NCBI GenBank assembly: GCA_965153355.1
Contig: OZ231126.1
Span: 21,824,001-21,888,000, forward strand
Reading direction: 5' to 3'
DNA: 64,000 bases
DNA from: Flaccisagitta enflata
Lineage: Eukaryota; Chaetognatha; Sagittoidea; Aphragmophora
A program made the translations under genes and the position numbers. The notes beneath the pieces are model-generated. The model searched no databases and was not told the origin of the DNA. It worked only from the letters and a program-made list of their open reading frames with translations. Numbering within the stretch: position 1 is the stretch's first letter; every line of letters begins with the position of its first letter. Shown here piece by piece: positions 11,709 through 27,058 of the stretch.

Positions 11709-12998
11709 AAATCTATGTACACCCCTAGGTTAGTTTTCAATCATACAATTGTCCATAGTTTTTAAACGAATATTCAGACAAATAACAATGTTGTATTCGC
11801 TGTCGACGAAAGATTTGATTGAAAATGGTCGATTTTTCCGCTTTTTTTTCACGCGGCGGAAGCTGCCATTACTGGTAGATGACTTTAGACTCTGATATCA
11901 GATACTCTATGACAGCACGTGCTTGCTCGACAAACCGTAAAAGCTTGTACAATTCTTCTTTGCATTGTTTTTAACTTTCTTCAAAGCAAAGGGAAAAAAA
12001 ATTTTGGGCTAAGGGCTTTAGAAGTTCCTGTTTGATAAAACGTTCCGCAAAGTAGAAGTGATGGGTGGAAAAGGAGGAGTAATCGGTCTGATGTGAAATG
12101 GAAAAAAAAAGATAGGGGAAATGAGAAAAGAAAGAAAGGAAGGAAAAATAAAAAGGAGGGAAGGGAGTAAAAAAAAAGAGAAAAATGAAGATTGATAAAA
12201 GCGGGTTCTTTGTCGGAGAAGTCAGTAAAATGAAAAATCGGGAAAAAATCCCATTTGCCAAGAACAAAAGAGGCAGATTAAGAAGGAATAAATGAGACAG
12301 GGGGAAGGAAGGGAAGAGATTAGAGGAACCCACGCCGCGAGAAACAACAAGATAAGTCATGAGAAAGGAGCTGAGAAGGAGAGGGAGAGACGATGAAGAG
12401 GCAGAGAAATGAAAATTAAGAAAGACAGATAAACAGACAAACAGAAAAGAAGATGGACAGACAGAGAGATGTAGCGAGGATCAGAGACAAATACAGACAG
12501 ACCAATGAATACAAGATAATGATAAGGGTGTGGTTCCCTAACAATGTTGCCCTCTGGTGACTTGTTGAATTTTGGTTAAACAGCGTGATTTACCTATATC
12601 TTTTTTTGCTTGGCATCATTGTTTCGGGTTAGACTCAGAATGGATGTTTGCTGAGTTAGTTTTGCTAAATGGAAAGCTAGAAGTGATGCGCGTAGTTAAC
12701 AGTTAATACTTAAAAGTCTGTGAGGGCTCACAGGGCCCTCTTACATATTTTTCGGTTTGGGTATAGTGTGGAATATTGTTCCACTTGTCATAGAAAACCA
12801 GATGCATGGAAAAAAAGAGAAGATGTGATGAGGAAGCTTGAAATAGTCTTTAAGCGAGACTCTGTCCAACAAATCACATTCACATAAAGCTATTTTACCA
12901 CCTGGTAATAGAAATCAATGAAAAAATATACTGCCCAATGAGGACTTCCAACTGTGATTCAAGCTGGCTTACAAGTAAAACAAGAATCTATGTGTGAG

Positions 12999-13000
<2 letters not shown>
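11709..13000. other. unassigned sequence
   Basis: About 1.3 kb without a coding signal. A segment at 11847-11880 (TTTTTTTTCACGCGGCGGAAG then CTGCCATTACTGGTA) resembles the end motif of repeat C. Purine-rich low complexity lies at 12100-12500. Confidence 0.45.

Positions 13001-13075
<75 letters not shown>
13001..13075. repeat. (CT)n microsatellite
   Basis: About 37 uninterrupted units. Confidence 0.97.
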
Positions 13076-13079
<4 letters not shown>

Positions 13080-13298
13080 TTTGTGACCCATCTCCTTTTA
13101 ACCAGTCTTGATCTTTGACCTTCGTTGGGGTCGTCTCGCTTTGTCTCGGCTTGCCAGCCGGCAGATTTCATGGTTCAACTGTTTGACGTTGGCAGAACTC
13201 TGCCGCTGCTGCCCCCTAAACTTTTATTCTCGGTTGTAACATCATGGCCGAGAGTCTTAAAACAACCAACCCACCAAATCCGATGGCAATGGAGAGAA

Positions 13299-14574
<1,276 letters not shown>

Positions 14575-15250
14575 AATTATTGGCTGATTTGGAAAAAAGT
14601 CGCAGAGACGAAGTCCCTTCGGTCTTTTTGAGTCCTGCAGAGGAAAACGGATTTCCCTTTGTTTTATGAGGCGTTTGAGCAAGTTGATGCATTTTTCGGG
14701 CAGAATGGGACTACGCATGAAATTAATAGCTAAGAAAGAGCTAATTCTCCTCTTTCAGATGACACCTAGCAGAATTCTGTGCGATTGATAGTTTTGGAGC
14801 TATGATTTTTTAAATCTTTTTATATTTTTTCACATTTTTCACATTTTTCCCAAAAAACGAGGACTTGAGTTAATTGAAGTCTATTTGAACTTTGAAATAT
14901 CTTAGGTGATGATTGTGCATCCTGGCAGCACAGTCTCTCTCTTATTTCAACTCTGGACTCTATGAGAGGCTTTATGTCAATCCATCCATTGGTCTGTTGG
15001 TCCATTTGTCCATCCAAGTGGGAAAGTGGAAAAACAAGCAGTCTAGATGCTTGTGTGTGGGGGTTGGGGTTGGGGTGTGGATGGGGGTTGGATGCCTCTG
15101 TCTCAAACAGAGAAACACATGTAGAGAATGGAACAAACCAAAAAGATGCATGGAGAAAAAAAGGCAATAAACCAGACAAAACAAATCACAAAAAATTCCA
15201 AAACCTCGCACTTACGACTTTTTTCCTACGGCGAGAGCCGCCTGTATTGG
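14575..15250 (+). repeat. dispersed repeat C, copy 1
   Basis: It aligns in order with 49030-49760. Shared phrases include GGACTACG-ATGAAATTAATAG, CTAAGAAAGAGCTAA, CAGAATTCTGTGCGAT, TTTCACATTTTTCCCAAAAA and GATGATTGTGCATCCTGGCA. The middle (14950-15030) carries an A-like segment (GAGAGGCTTT, GGTCTGTTGGTCC, AAGTGGGAAAGTGG). The end has ACTTTTTTCCTACGGCGAGA and GCCGCC, with a CGGC-GAGA-GCCG hairpin. No frame is conserved between the two copies. Confidence 0.75.
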
Positions 15251-15667
15251 TAAAAAAAGAATAAGTAAATGCAGTAGTAAGAGACTCTAAGATATATTTT
15301 GATGTCATTTACAGCAAAAGAACTCTATGGAAAAATGGTAGCTCCATCGATAAAACACGTATATGTGTGACTGAAAAGTGATTGGAAAAAAGATAGTTTG
15401 ACAGCGGAACAAATGGTAGACAGTAAAGGCGAAAGTTTAGGATCAACTACTTAAAATGTTGGCAATGATGTACACTGAGACAAGCTTGGCATGAATACGG
15501 AAAGTGAAAAAGAGAAGAAAAAAAAGATAGAAAAAAAAATAGGAGAGAAATCGTCCAATTGTTAAAAAAAAGTAAAGAGAGTCCCTCGTTCCCTCTGACA
15601 AAAGGGGATGGAATCGAAATGGTTCCTTGGTTGTCACATTCATCAGAAAATTGGAGACATTCTGAAT

Positions 15668-15670
<3 letters not shown>
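15251..15670. other. unassigned sequence
   Basis: AT-rich; I see nothing that I can name. Confidence 0.4.

Positions 15671-15732
<62 letters not shown>
15671..15732. repeat. (GA)n microsatellite
   Basis: About 30 uninterrupted units. Confidence 0.97.
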
Positions 15733-15733
<1 letters not shown>

Positions 15734-16640
15734 ATAGCGGAACCTCAGTCTCCATATAACATATGGCGCCATTACAAAAACTGACGGAACGGAATCCATG
15801 GAAAATTTCCAACAATAAACTTTTTCTCTCTTCCCGGGTCCCTCTCTTCTTTTGTTGATGCCCCCTTTACGCCAGACGTGGAGAATATTGTGAAAGAGAA
15901 AATGGATCCAACGGGTAGAGGAAGGCAACAAGGGAGGATTGGGGATAGGAATGGGGAAAGGGATGAACCGAATGAGCGAAAGAAAGAAGAGGCGCCAGCG
16001 GTTGTGGTGTGGAGGTTTCCTTGGCTGTTCCAGATAGGGTGTTTACATCTATGCACTTTTCGATGTGTATGTGCTTTTAGGTGTAACGGGAATACCATAT
16101 GGATTTGTTGTCAGTCTTTACAGTATTACCTTGTAAAATGGTAGAGTGGTGGGTGCATTCAATTTCTATGATAAAACGGCAAAAAAAAAAAAAAGCTTAT
16201 TACACTAGGACGGTCTAAGGCCAAATAAATAGCAAATGCACAGCGGTCTATCCCCAAAATCTACGTTTACATAATTGGTAAGTTGTTGTTAGATGCTCTC
16301 GCACCGCTGTCATAACCTTTTATCGCGTTGGTATTATTATCAGTTCGTTGTCATTTCTTTGTCATTGCGTCACTATTATTATTATCGTTACTGTCATCAT
16401 TTGTTGCTGATTAATGCCGTTCATTGATTATTTATAGATCGTTCAGGGCTGACGCACGTATTTAGGAATACACTATCATAACTATGTCGTAGCTACATCA
16501 TAACTGAATCATAAAGATAGAACTGATAAACGCTTGCCAGCTTCTCTCCCTCCATTTAACATAATCATCATCATGCAGCATCATCATTACCGATCCCTAC
16601 GTACCTTGAAATCAAAGCCTCACTCCGTTCATCCCTATAT
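15733..16640. other. unassigned sequence
   Basis: I see no array or element. AT/ATC-rich sequence from 16330 to 16580 is loosely trinucleotide-like. Confidence 0.4.
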
Positions 16641-16641
16641 A

Positions 16642-16967
<326 letters not shown>

Positions 16968-17093
16968 TATTGACGTTCGTTTTTATACCCATTTCATGAT
17001 TCAGAGACGCAGTTGCTGCAGCAATCCCGCTTCAGCTCAAACGACAGTCGAAATTCAACATTTTTTGCCCTTTCCCGCCATCGCTGTATTTTT

Positions 17094-17602
17094 GGGCAGC
17101 GGCCCCAAAGGGGACGAAGTCCTGTAGAACACAGGGGACTTTCGTTTGTTCGTTCGTTTGTTTCTCCGTTTGTTCGTCCCCCCAGGCCCTCTCAGGCCTG
17201 AAATCTGCCCTCTCAGGCCTAAAGTCTGCCTTCTCAGGCCTGAAATCCGCCCTCTCAGGCCTTGAATCTGCTCTCTTTGGCCTGAAATTTGCCCTTTCAG
17301 GCCTGAAACCTGTCCTCTAAGGCTTTGAATCTGCCCTCTCAGGCCTGAAATCTGCCCTCTCAGATTTCAGGCCTGAGAAGGCATATTTTAGGCCTTAGAG
17401 GGCAGGTTTCAGGCCTGAGAGGAACTTGGGTGGGGGCGGACGGACAGAGAAACGAACGAACGAAGAACGAACAAAAGTCCCCTGTGTTCTACAGGACTTC
17501 GTCCCCTTTGGGGCCGCTGCCCTGCCTCCCATTCTAATCTACAACCATGCAAAGCAGGGCAACGGGTATCGCTGACCACGTATTGCCCTTGGGCGACCTG
17601 TT
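17094..17602 (+). mobile_element. B2 element
   Basis: After TTTTT it starts GGGCAGCGGCCCCAAAGGGG, then GACGAAGTCCTGTAGAACAC and GGGGACTTTCG. A GTTC-rich tetranucleotide stretch and a core of about 21-bp units (CTCTCAGGCCTGAAATCTGCC-like, 17180-17420) follow. Next are the inverted right block (CCCCTGTGTTCTACAGGACT, CGTCCCCTTTGGGGCCGCTG) and the B2 tail GGGTATCGCTGACCACGTAT, TGCCCTTGGGCGACCTG. A B3 element follows after about 20 bases. Confidence 0.87.
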
Positions 17603-17621
17603 ATTTCTTTTTTCCCTTTTT

Positions 17622-18088
17622 GGGTAGCGGCCCCGAGGGGGTCGATGCCTATGCTTTCACACATATGAGGAATTTTCTCCTCCTTCTTCTTCTTCTCCTT
17701 CCTACCTCCCCTCAACCCAGCCTCCAGGCCAATATCTCAGCTTTGGGGCCCATAACCCAGCCTCAAGGCCCAAATCCCAGTCTTGAGGCCCAAATCCCAA
17801 CCTCAAGGCCCAAATCCCAAACCCGAGGCCCAAATTCCAAATTTGGGCGTCAAGACTGGGATTTGCGCCTCTAGGCTGGGATATGGGCCTCAAGGCTTAG
17901 ATATGGGCCTGGAGGCTGGGGTGAGGGGGGATGCAGAGGAGAAGAAGGAGGAGAAAATTCCCCATATGTGTGAAAGCATAGGTCATCGACCCTTTTGGGG
18001 CCGCTGCCCTGCTCACCCATCTACTTCGACCATAAACTATTTAAGCAGGGCACGGATACCGATGACCATCTAACGCTTTTGCGACTAT
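17622..18088 (+). mobile_element. B3 element, head-to-tail with B2
   Basis: It starts GGGTAGCGGCCCCGAGGGGG and continues CCTATGCTTTCACACATATG. The CTCCTTCTTCTTC segment and a core of about 20-bp units (CAGCCTCAAGGCCCAAATCC) span about 17715-17920. The inverted block CCCCATATGTGTGAAAGCAT, GGGGCCGCTGCCC and the B3 tail GATGACCATCTAACGC, TTTTGCGACTAT end it before a T run. Confidence 0.85.
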
Positions 18089-18352
18089 TTTTTCTTTTTA
18101 CTTCAGGGACTTCGGTCTATTCGACCTACTGTGTTTTTGTCCATCACCAGACTTGCTTTGAGTAACTGTCCTCATCTCTGCCTGTGAATCGGTCCGAATG
18201 GAAGAATTTGCGTTAAATCTCATTTCTATCAATGTTTATGTTGGTTTGTCTTTGATTGAGAATTTCATATTCAATATCGTAGTTTGTCTTTTCACTTCTC
18301 TCTAAAATGGTGTAACAAGCTTTCTGTCAGTCTCGTTAACACTGTGTCCCGG
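18089..18352. other. unassigned sequence
   Basis: Nothing recognisable. Confidence 0.4.

Positions 18353-18411
<59 letters not shown>
18353..18411. repeat. (TC)n microsatellite
   Basis: Interrupted by two TTTC variants. Confidence 0.95.
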
Positions 18412-18716
18412 GCTTTTCTCCGTGCTCTCTCATGCAAATTAGGGAAATCTCCCGTGCCATTGACGATTGAACTGAATGAACTGAAAGCAATCCACAGCAG
18501 ATGAAAAAAAAATCTGTTGCTGCCGAAAATAAAATCGTTTGAATTTGGAAATTCATCCAAATTTTCCTTTGAATGAGTAGCTTGCTGCTCAAAGCACGAA
18601 GCCGAGCAGAGAACTACGCTCATGCTACGCCGAGAAGGTACAGTTAGCAACCATAACGATGAATGGTTGTGGTCGTTGAGGAAAAACGGTCAATATATAT
18701 TTTCTAGAATCAGGGT

Positions 18717-20394
<1,678 letters not shown>

Positions 20395-20561
20395 GTTTCG
20401 CGACATAACATCCCGCCTTGTCAGTCCGTCCGTCGGTCAGTCGGTCGGTCAATCACGTTTTACAGAGTTCAAGGGCGGTTTTTGCACCACTGTTCATGCC
20501 CAAATGCATGGTTAGCCTTTTTTTTTATCAATGCTTGGGTAGCCGTGTATCTGGCCTTGCT
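20395..20561 (+). mobile_element. A element, degenerate copy A14
   Basis: The hairpin end is damaged (TTTCGCGACATAACATCCCG). The GTCC/GGTC run (20420-20450) and the end AGCCGTGTATCTGGCCTTG are clear. Confidence 0.65.
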
Positions 20562-20670
20562 TATGACATCCCCTATCCAATAACTCCAACAAGACGTGGT
20601 TGCAGCCCTGCCCTTTTACGCAATCACGCGATCGACTTCCAAGGAAATCGAACGTCATTCCGATAAATCG

Positions 20671-20949
<279 letters not shown>

Positions 20950-21345
20950 CAGTTAATTAAAATGAGAATGTACTAGCTTTTTTGGTCAGAACACAACCAA
21001 ACAGATGGGAGGTCAGGTAAAATCAGAGCATGGAAGAACTAATGAATTGATCGAGTTACGATTGAAATATGACACACAGACTATAAAATCGACATTCCGA
21101 AATCATTTGAAAATTGAAAGAGTTCTCGGCTAGCACAAATGAGTCCTGTGTGCCTACATCTTTTCATGGCCACATCTACCCTCCGGGTCACCCTAAATAC
21201 ACGCGTGACTCTGCCTTAAAAGTGAACTTTCTTTTTCCAATCATGGAAATGCGATTAAGTTGGGTTTTTTTTTTTCGATTGACTCATGACTCACTTGCTC
21301 AAGTGCTTTCGACGGCGCAAAGTCTTGATGATGCCTGATGGCCCC

Positions 21346-21369
21346 AGTCGTCGTCGTCGCATTGTTGCT

Positions 21370-21410
<41 letters not shown>

Positions 21411-21560
21411 TGTAGTCGTCTTTGTCATTGTTGCTAACGTCATCGTCGTCGTCGATGCCGTCGTCGATGGTATCGTTTTTGTCGTCGTCGTCTTTATTGT
21501 CGTCGTTATCGTCCTCTTTATCGTCATCGTCGTCGTCGACATGAATGTAGTAGTCGTCGT
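21346..21560. repeat. (CGT)n degenerate trinucleotide array
   Basis: Perfect CGT at 21371-21408, then degenerate GTC/ATC to about 21560. Confidence 0.93.
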
Positions 21561-21667
21561 CATCATCATTTTAATCGTTGTATTTCGCCTCGGTGTAAAC
21601 GTCTAGATTATGGTTGTCAGCCTTTAATGCCATTTGGTTCAGCAAATGTACTTTGTCGCCATCGTCG

Positions 21668-21792
<125 letters not shown>

Positions 21793-21929
21793 TTATGAGT
21801 CAGTCTGTTAACCAAATACTCTCATACTGCTGTTCTTGTTGTTGTTCCTCTCAACCATTTTCTTCAATACTCTAACCTCGTTGTCCTCTCCATCATCGTC
21901 GGGAACATCAGTTTCATCACGAGTCATTG

Positions 21930-21993
21930 CATACTTGCATTACGGCCCCTGCCCTACCGTCCGCGACTGTCTTGCCGTGTATCCGGCCTTGTT
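21930..21993 (+). mobile_element. A element 3' fragment (A13)
   Basis: Only the terminal part is present: GGCCCCTGCCCTACCGTCCG, CGACTG and GCCGTGTATCCGGCCTTGTT. Confidence 0.75.
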
Positions 21994-22109
21994 ACGATCG
22001 TCATCAAGAATAGGCTCAAATTTGGCTTATCGTTTCCAACAGGACCACCATCCACTGTCTTGAGACCGCAATATACCATTATTTGTGGTTAATAGAAAAG
22101 GCATATCGT

Positions 22110-22307
22110 CCTCAATGTCATCATTGTCGTCCTTTTCGTCCTAGCCTATTTTTTCGCGATTGTCATCATTGTCATTGTGGTCGTCATCGTCATCATCGTC
22201 CTCGCCTTTTTTGCGATTGCGATCGTCATCATCGTCATTACCGTCATCATCATCCTTGCCTTTTTCGTCGCGATTGTTATCAACATCATCATCATCATCA
22301 TCATCAA

Positions 22308-22376
<69 letters not shown>

Positions 22377-22700
22377 TGTCGTCGTTATCATTTTCATCTC
22401 CGTCATGATCGTCCTTGCCTTTTTCGACACAATCGTTGTTATCGTCATCGTTGCCGTTGTCGTCATTGTCATCACCATCATCATCGTCCTTGCCTTTTTC
22501 GTCACGATCGCTATCGTAGTCATCGTCGTCAGCGTCATCATCGTCACCATCGTCGTCATCACCATCATCACCGTCCTTGCCTTTTTTTCGTCTCGACCGT
22601 CATCGTCGTCATCGTCGTCAGCGTCATCATCGTCACCATCGTCGTCATCACCATCATCATCTTTCGTCACGATCGTCATCGTCGTCATCGTCGTCAGCGT
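22110..22700. repeat. degenerate (ATC/GTC) array with a CCTTGCCTTTTTCG spacer repeat
   Basis: Trinucleotide blocks are separated by CTTGCCTTTTTCGTCACGAT-like phrases near 22207, 22255, 22415, 22490 and 22578, making a higher-order minisatellite of about 75-160 bp. A perfect ATC run sits at about 22300-22376. The 270-codon His-rich and 209-codon Ile/Val-rich frames are translations of this array. Confidence 0.9.
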
Positions 22701-22937
22701 CCCATTCCATTTGTTTGCAATCACATCGGCCATCATTCTTCGTTTAGTTCGAATCAACTTCTTCTTTCTTTCTTATTGCCTCTTTTCCATTTCACATTCA
22801 TCTTGATTTGCTTTTTTGCAGCCTTACTTTCCGATGCCTCCTGCCCCCGAGAGACCCGCGAGAGAGAGCTCGCTCTGCATACACGCACACACTAGCAGCT
22901 CTCTCTCTGTCTCTCTCCCCTCACGGTGCCCTATCGG

Positions 22938-22939
<2 letters not shown>

Positions 22940-22998
<59 letters not shown>
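22940..22998. repeat. (GA)n microsatellite
   Basis: About 29 units. Confidence 0.97.
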
Positions 22999-23001
<3 letters not shown>

Positions 23002-23309
23002 CTTTACTCTCCAATATGAATTTTATTCTTGCCCTACCATTTCATTTGTCCACATCAATCCTCCAATCCCCACTACCCCACTCATCTTAGATTCCCTACC
23101 ACCATCGTCATTCATCTAAAAGACCCGTCCACCTTTTCGACCCACATTCAGCACCTCCCTCATTCCTTTACTAGGTCCGCCTTCCCACTGACTGCCCCTT
23201 CCTGCCCCTTCTCCCATTCTCCATCAATGAACATATTTTGCGGTCTAACTAGTTCAACCCCACAACATCCTCTCTTATCATCTTGATCCTCTTTCTGTGA
23301 TCTGATCCC

Positions 23310-24032
23310 CTCCTTTAGCCATTACCCGCATCGCCATCTGAATGCGTCATCTTTGTGAATTCTTACCCTCCTAAATAGCCCTTATCCCGTTCTGCATCCT
23401 TTTCACCTCCACACCGCCATCCGAATGCGTCTTTTTTTTTAGTCTTTACCCTCCTGCACGCTCTCAACCACCTTCCAATTCTTTTCCACCTCCACATCGC
23501 CATCCGAATACACGTACGTCTTTTTAGTTGCGGTCACGCAACTCTATGAGAGGCGTTGTCCGTCTGTCCGTCCGTCCGTCCGTCCGACCGTCCGTCCGTC
23601 CGTCCGTCCGTCCGTCCGTCCGTCCGTCCGTCCATCCGTCCGTCCGTCCGTCTATGCGGTCCGTCTGTCCGTCCGTCCGTCCGTCCGTCCGTCCGTCCGT
23701 CCGTCCGTCCGTCCGTCCGTCCGTCCGTCCGTCCGTCCGTCCGTCCGTCTGGCCGTCGCTCCGTTGGTCCGTGGTGATCGAGTTGGTAAGTGTGAAAACG
23801 CGCATTTCCGCCTCTGCCCACCTTTCGCAACTGGTATTGGCTGTGTATCCGGTCTTGTTGGTGAGTCTTCACCCTCCTGCACACTCTCAACCACCTTCCC
23901 TTTCTTTCCACACCACCATCCGAAAGTGTCTTTTTTGGTAAGTCCTAACCGTCCTGACCGCCCTCTACCACCTTCCGCATCCTTTCCCCCTCCACATCGA
24001 CTCCCGAATGCGTCTTTTTGGTGAGTTTTGAC
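23310..24032. repeat. ~90-bp minisatellite interrupted by an A element
   Basis: Diverged units carry CACCGCCATCCGAATGCGTC, a T run, TGAGTCTTTACCCTCCTGCA and CTCTCAACCACCTTCC. About three copies precede and two follow the A3 element (23525-23860). The unit phase is consistent with A3 having inserted into an existing array. Confidence 0.75.
23525..23860 (+). mobile_element. A element with a ~200-bp (GTCC)n array (A3)
   Basis: Hairpin GTTGCGGTCACGCAAC, CTCTATGAGAGGC, then (GTCC)n from about 23560 to 23765 with few variants. GTGGTGATCGAGTTGG, AACGCGCATTTCCGCC and the end GTGTATCCGGTCTTGTTG follow. The microsatellite is far longer than in other A copies and gives Pro-Ser-Val-Arg and Thr-Asp-Gly-Arg artefact frames. 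Confidence 0.88.
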
Positions 24033-24453
24033 CTAGTTCTAAGATCGTGGAACATGGACGACCTAAACCCGAGCTATTCTCGGCCACTTGTGGTCTGATC
24101 AATGGCTCGTGATGTTGTTGTTCATTGACGCCGTCGAGATGAGAGATAGAATTTAAACCCCCCTCGCTGCATTGATGGCGTTGGGGTTACGCCGACGCTG
24201 TGACCCCCCAAAACTTGGCCCCTGCGGTGGAGAGTAAAGAGGAAATAGGCGAAGGGTTTTGAGTGATCAGACAGAGGCAAAGTGCGGCAAAAAGCCCCAA
24301 AGAAAGCCAAAGATAGTGTGCAGTCCGACTAACAGATGACGCACCAATTCGTCGACTTTCTGACGTGACCGCCATGATCATGATGACGCCTTGTTCATTC
24401 AATGTCCTCGGAAAGGATTAGCCGAATGAGGTTTGGGTGGTTAAATGAGTGGC
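24033..24453. other. unassigned sequence
   Basis: No element or coding evidence seen. Confidence 0.4.
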
Positions 24454-24608
24454 TGACGCTACCGAGAATTCTCGGTAGCGTCAACGATAACAACTACATA
24501 TTTTGACGCTACTGAGAATTCTCTATAGTGTCAATATCCATTCTCCATTGTGATGATTTGGAAACTAATAATTGACACTACTGAGAATAGTTTTCTCTCC
24601 TCTCTCTC

Positions 24609-24613
<5 letters not shown>

Positions 24614-24663
<50 letters not shown>
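24614..24663. repeat. (TC)n microsatellite
   Basis: A 50-bp run. Confidence 0.95.
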
Positions 24664-24666
<3 letters not shown>

Positions 24667-25469
24667 AATGTTTTATTGCAAACATATGTATGCATTGAGT
24701 CTTTTTTATGAGTGGAGGCACTTAAGCAGACTATCTAAACCAACCTGGAAAATAATGTATCCTCAGGTTTTTTTACATAGTTTTATAATATTTAGCCGTA
24801 ACTTGTAAATTCTTTTTTTATTCATTAATCTTTACCTCTTAACTTATATTTTTACTCTTTTTTCAACTTTTTACTTTGTACTTATTCTTTTTCTATTCAT
24901 TATATATTTCATTTTTTACATTTCTTACCTACTTTTTCTTTAACTGTTAACTGTTTTATTTTCATTTTATACTTTTATATTCTTTTTTCAATTTGTTGTC
25001 ACTTTTCAAAAGCCACTTTTTATTCTTTATTTCATTTTTTTTCAAATTTTTTAAAAATTGTTAATCATTATACTTTTCCAATCAAATTATGATATATTTT
25101 GATGATCTTTTTTTTAATTTTCAACATTCCATCAAGAAAAGAAACCAATGAAGCTCAGGGTTACAATTCTTTCCAGATGGATTATGTCAAACCCCCTCTA
25201 TATTTACAATACATTTATAAGTAGCTATATTCAGGTTTTAGATGCATCCTCGTATCTCTATCAAAGGGTATATCAATCCTTTTGTCCATTTGTCCATCCA
25301 TCCATCTGTCCATCCATCTATATTTCCATCTCTCTGTCCATTTATCCATCCATCCAATTTATTGCTTCTCTGACATCCATTATTGTGGGTTTCAACTGTA
25401 CTTGTCTTTAAAAAGAGTGAGCGTGTGTATTAGTGAATGAGTGAGTGAGTGAGAAAGAAAGTAGGAAAG

Positions 25470-25620
25470 AAGGAAAGTAAGAAAGAAGGAAACTAAGAAA
25501 GAAGAAAAGAAAAAAAGAAAGAAAAAAAGAAAAAGAAAGAAAAATAAAAGAAAGAAAAAAAAGAAAGAAAGAAAGAAAGAATGAGAGAGAGAAAGAAAAA
25601 GGAAAGAAAAGAAGAAAAAA

Positions 25621-25658
<38 letters not shown>

Positions 25659-25669
25659 GAAAGAAGAAG

Positions 25670-25740
<71 letters not shown>
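25470..25740. repeat. (GAAA)n and (GA)n compound tract
   Basis: Degenerate GAAA/AAAG to about 25620, then GA at 25625-25654 and 25674-25734. Confidence 0.93.
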
Positions 25741-25745
<5 letters not shown>

Positions 25746-26163
25746 GAAGGGGAGGGTGTGGGAATTCTCAGTTATGAGCATGGAAATCTTTTTACCATTT
25801 TGACGTTATAGAGAGTTCTCTATTGCGTCAAAAACACCAATTCTCGGTAGCGTCAATTTTGCGAATTCTCCATTGCGTCAAACTCCCGGTTAGATGGAGA
25901 TCTCAGTGGGTAAATAACAGAGAGGACGAGTGATTAGAAATGGGTGGTTACATGGTAGTCTTAGTAGTGTGGAGTAACCAAGGATGTGGGAAAAATTATT
26001 GGATGGTAATAATGATCCCAGCGTGGCATCATTACCTATACACATTATTCTTCCTACCCTTCACCCGGCTTTGTCCTTTGCCTTTCTTTTCCTTACCCAT
26101 CTCCGACCTTATCTCATCTTTTACTCCTTTTTGGGCCAGCAATCTTCGACACCATTCCTCTTG

Positions 26164-26316
26164 TTAGTTGCGGACACGCAACTCTATAAGAGGCTTTGTC
26201 CGTCCGTCAGTTGGTTGGTTGGTCGGTCCGTAACCACGAGTCGAAAAGTGGGAAAACGCGCATTTCCGCCCCTGCCCACCCGTCCGCAACTGATGGCCGT
26301 GTATGCGGCCTTGTTT
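26164..26316 (+). mobile_element. A element, copy A4
   Basis: A compact copy with hairpin GTTGCGGACACGCAAC, CTCTATAAGAGGCTTTGTCC, a short GTCC/GGTT run, GAGTCGAAAAGTGGGAAAAC and CGCGCATTTCCGCC. The block GCCCACCCGTCCGCAACTG and the end GCCGTGTATGCGGCCTTGTT follow. Confidence 0.9.
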
Positions 26317-26860
26317 TATGCACATCTTGACTATCATGATACCTTCTATCGACTTTTACACTTTGAAATCATTATCATAAGCACCGGCTTGTCACCCAGC
26401 CTTTATCACCTATCTTGTCTGTATTACATACATCCATCATAAAACAGCCCATTCATAATTCTCTTTCCCTTTCGTTATACAGGTGCTCAGTACTTTCTAA
26501 GATCATCATTACCATCCTATGCTCATCCCACTCTCATTTGTTTCTCCACACTACAGAGATTGCCCTCTAGCCACCCATTTCTTATAACCCATCTTATCCG
26601 ATTTATACACTGTGATACCACCACATCACCGCCCTTTCCTATCCCCCCACCCTTTCCATTTTATACACACTGAGACCACCATCTAAGCGCTTAGAACCTT
26701 CCTAATGGTTTTTTCCGTCCTCTTCGACTCAAATAACTCTGCGCGAAATGAGTCTCAGCTTGAAAATTTGCTGCAACGTCGAGCTCTCTGTCTTTCTTTT
26801 TTTCTCTCTCTCTTTATTTACTGTCTATCCATTTTTTATGTTTTTTTTGTGTGTGTTTTC
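26317..26860. other. unassigned sequence
   Basis: Pyrimidine-rich, with no recognisable element. Confidence 0.4.
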
Positions 26861-26879
26861 TTTCTTTGTTTATGTTTTT

Positions 26880-26999
26880 CTTTTTGTTTGTTTGATTGTT
26901 TAGATGTTTGTTTATTTGTTTGTTTGTTTGTTTGTTGGTTTGTTTGTTTGCTTGCTTGCTCGCTTGTTTGTTTGTTGTTTCTTTCTTTCTTTCTTTCAT

Positions 27000-27058
<59 letters not shown>
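26880..27058. repeat. (GTTT)n-(CTTT)n tract
   Basis: Degenerate TTTG/TTGC to about 26978, then (TTTC)n at 26979-27058. Confidence 0.93.

Larger units (their letters stand above)
24454..25890. mobile_element. candidate element bounded by clusters of GACGCTACYGAGAATTCTC repeats
   Basis: A perfect 30-bp palindrome at 24454-24483 has the half site TGACGCTACCGAGAA. Variants follow at about 24505-24535 and 24572-24590. Matching motifs lie at 25798-25890 (GACGTTATAGAGAGTTCTCT, TTCTCGGTAGCGTCAA and TTCTCCATTGCGTCAA). The interior is AT-rich, with (TC)n just inside the left cluster and (GA)n just inside the right. I found no target duplication, so the element boundaries are provisional. Confidence 0.5.

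Noticed and set aside
22083-22895. 270-codon His-rich frame (metal-binding-like)
   Set aside because: It is the (ATC/GTC) array; equal-length frames exist in the other phases and on the other strand.
26128-26150. TTTTTGGGCCAGCAATC as a B element start
   Set aside because: Only the first few bases resemble B; no inner block or tail follows.
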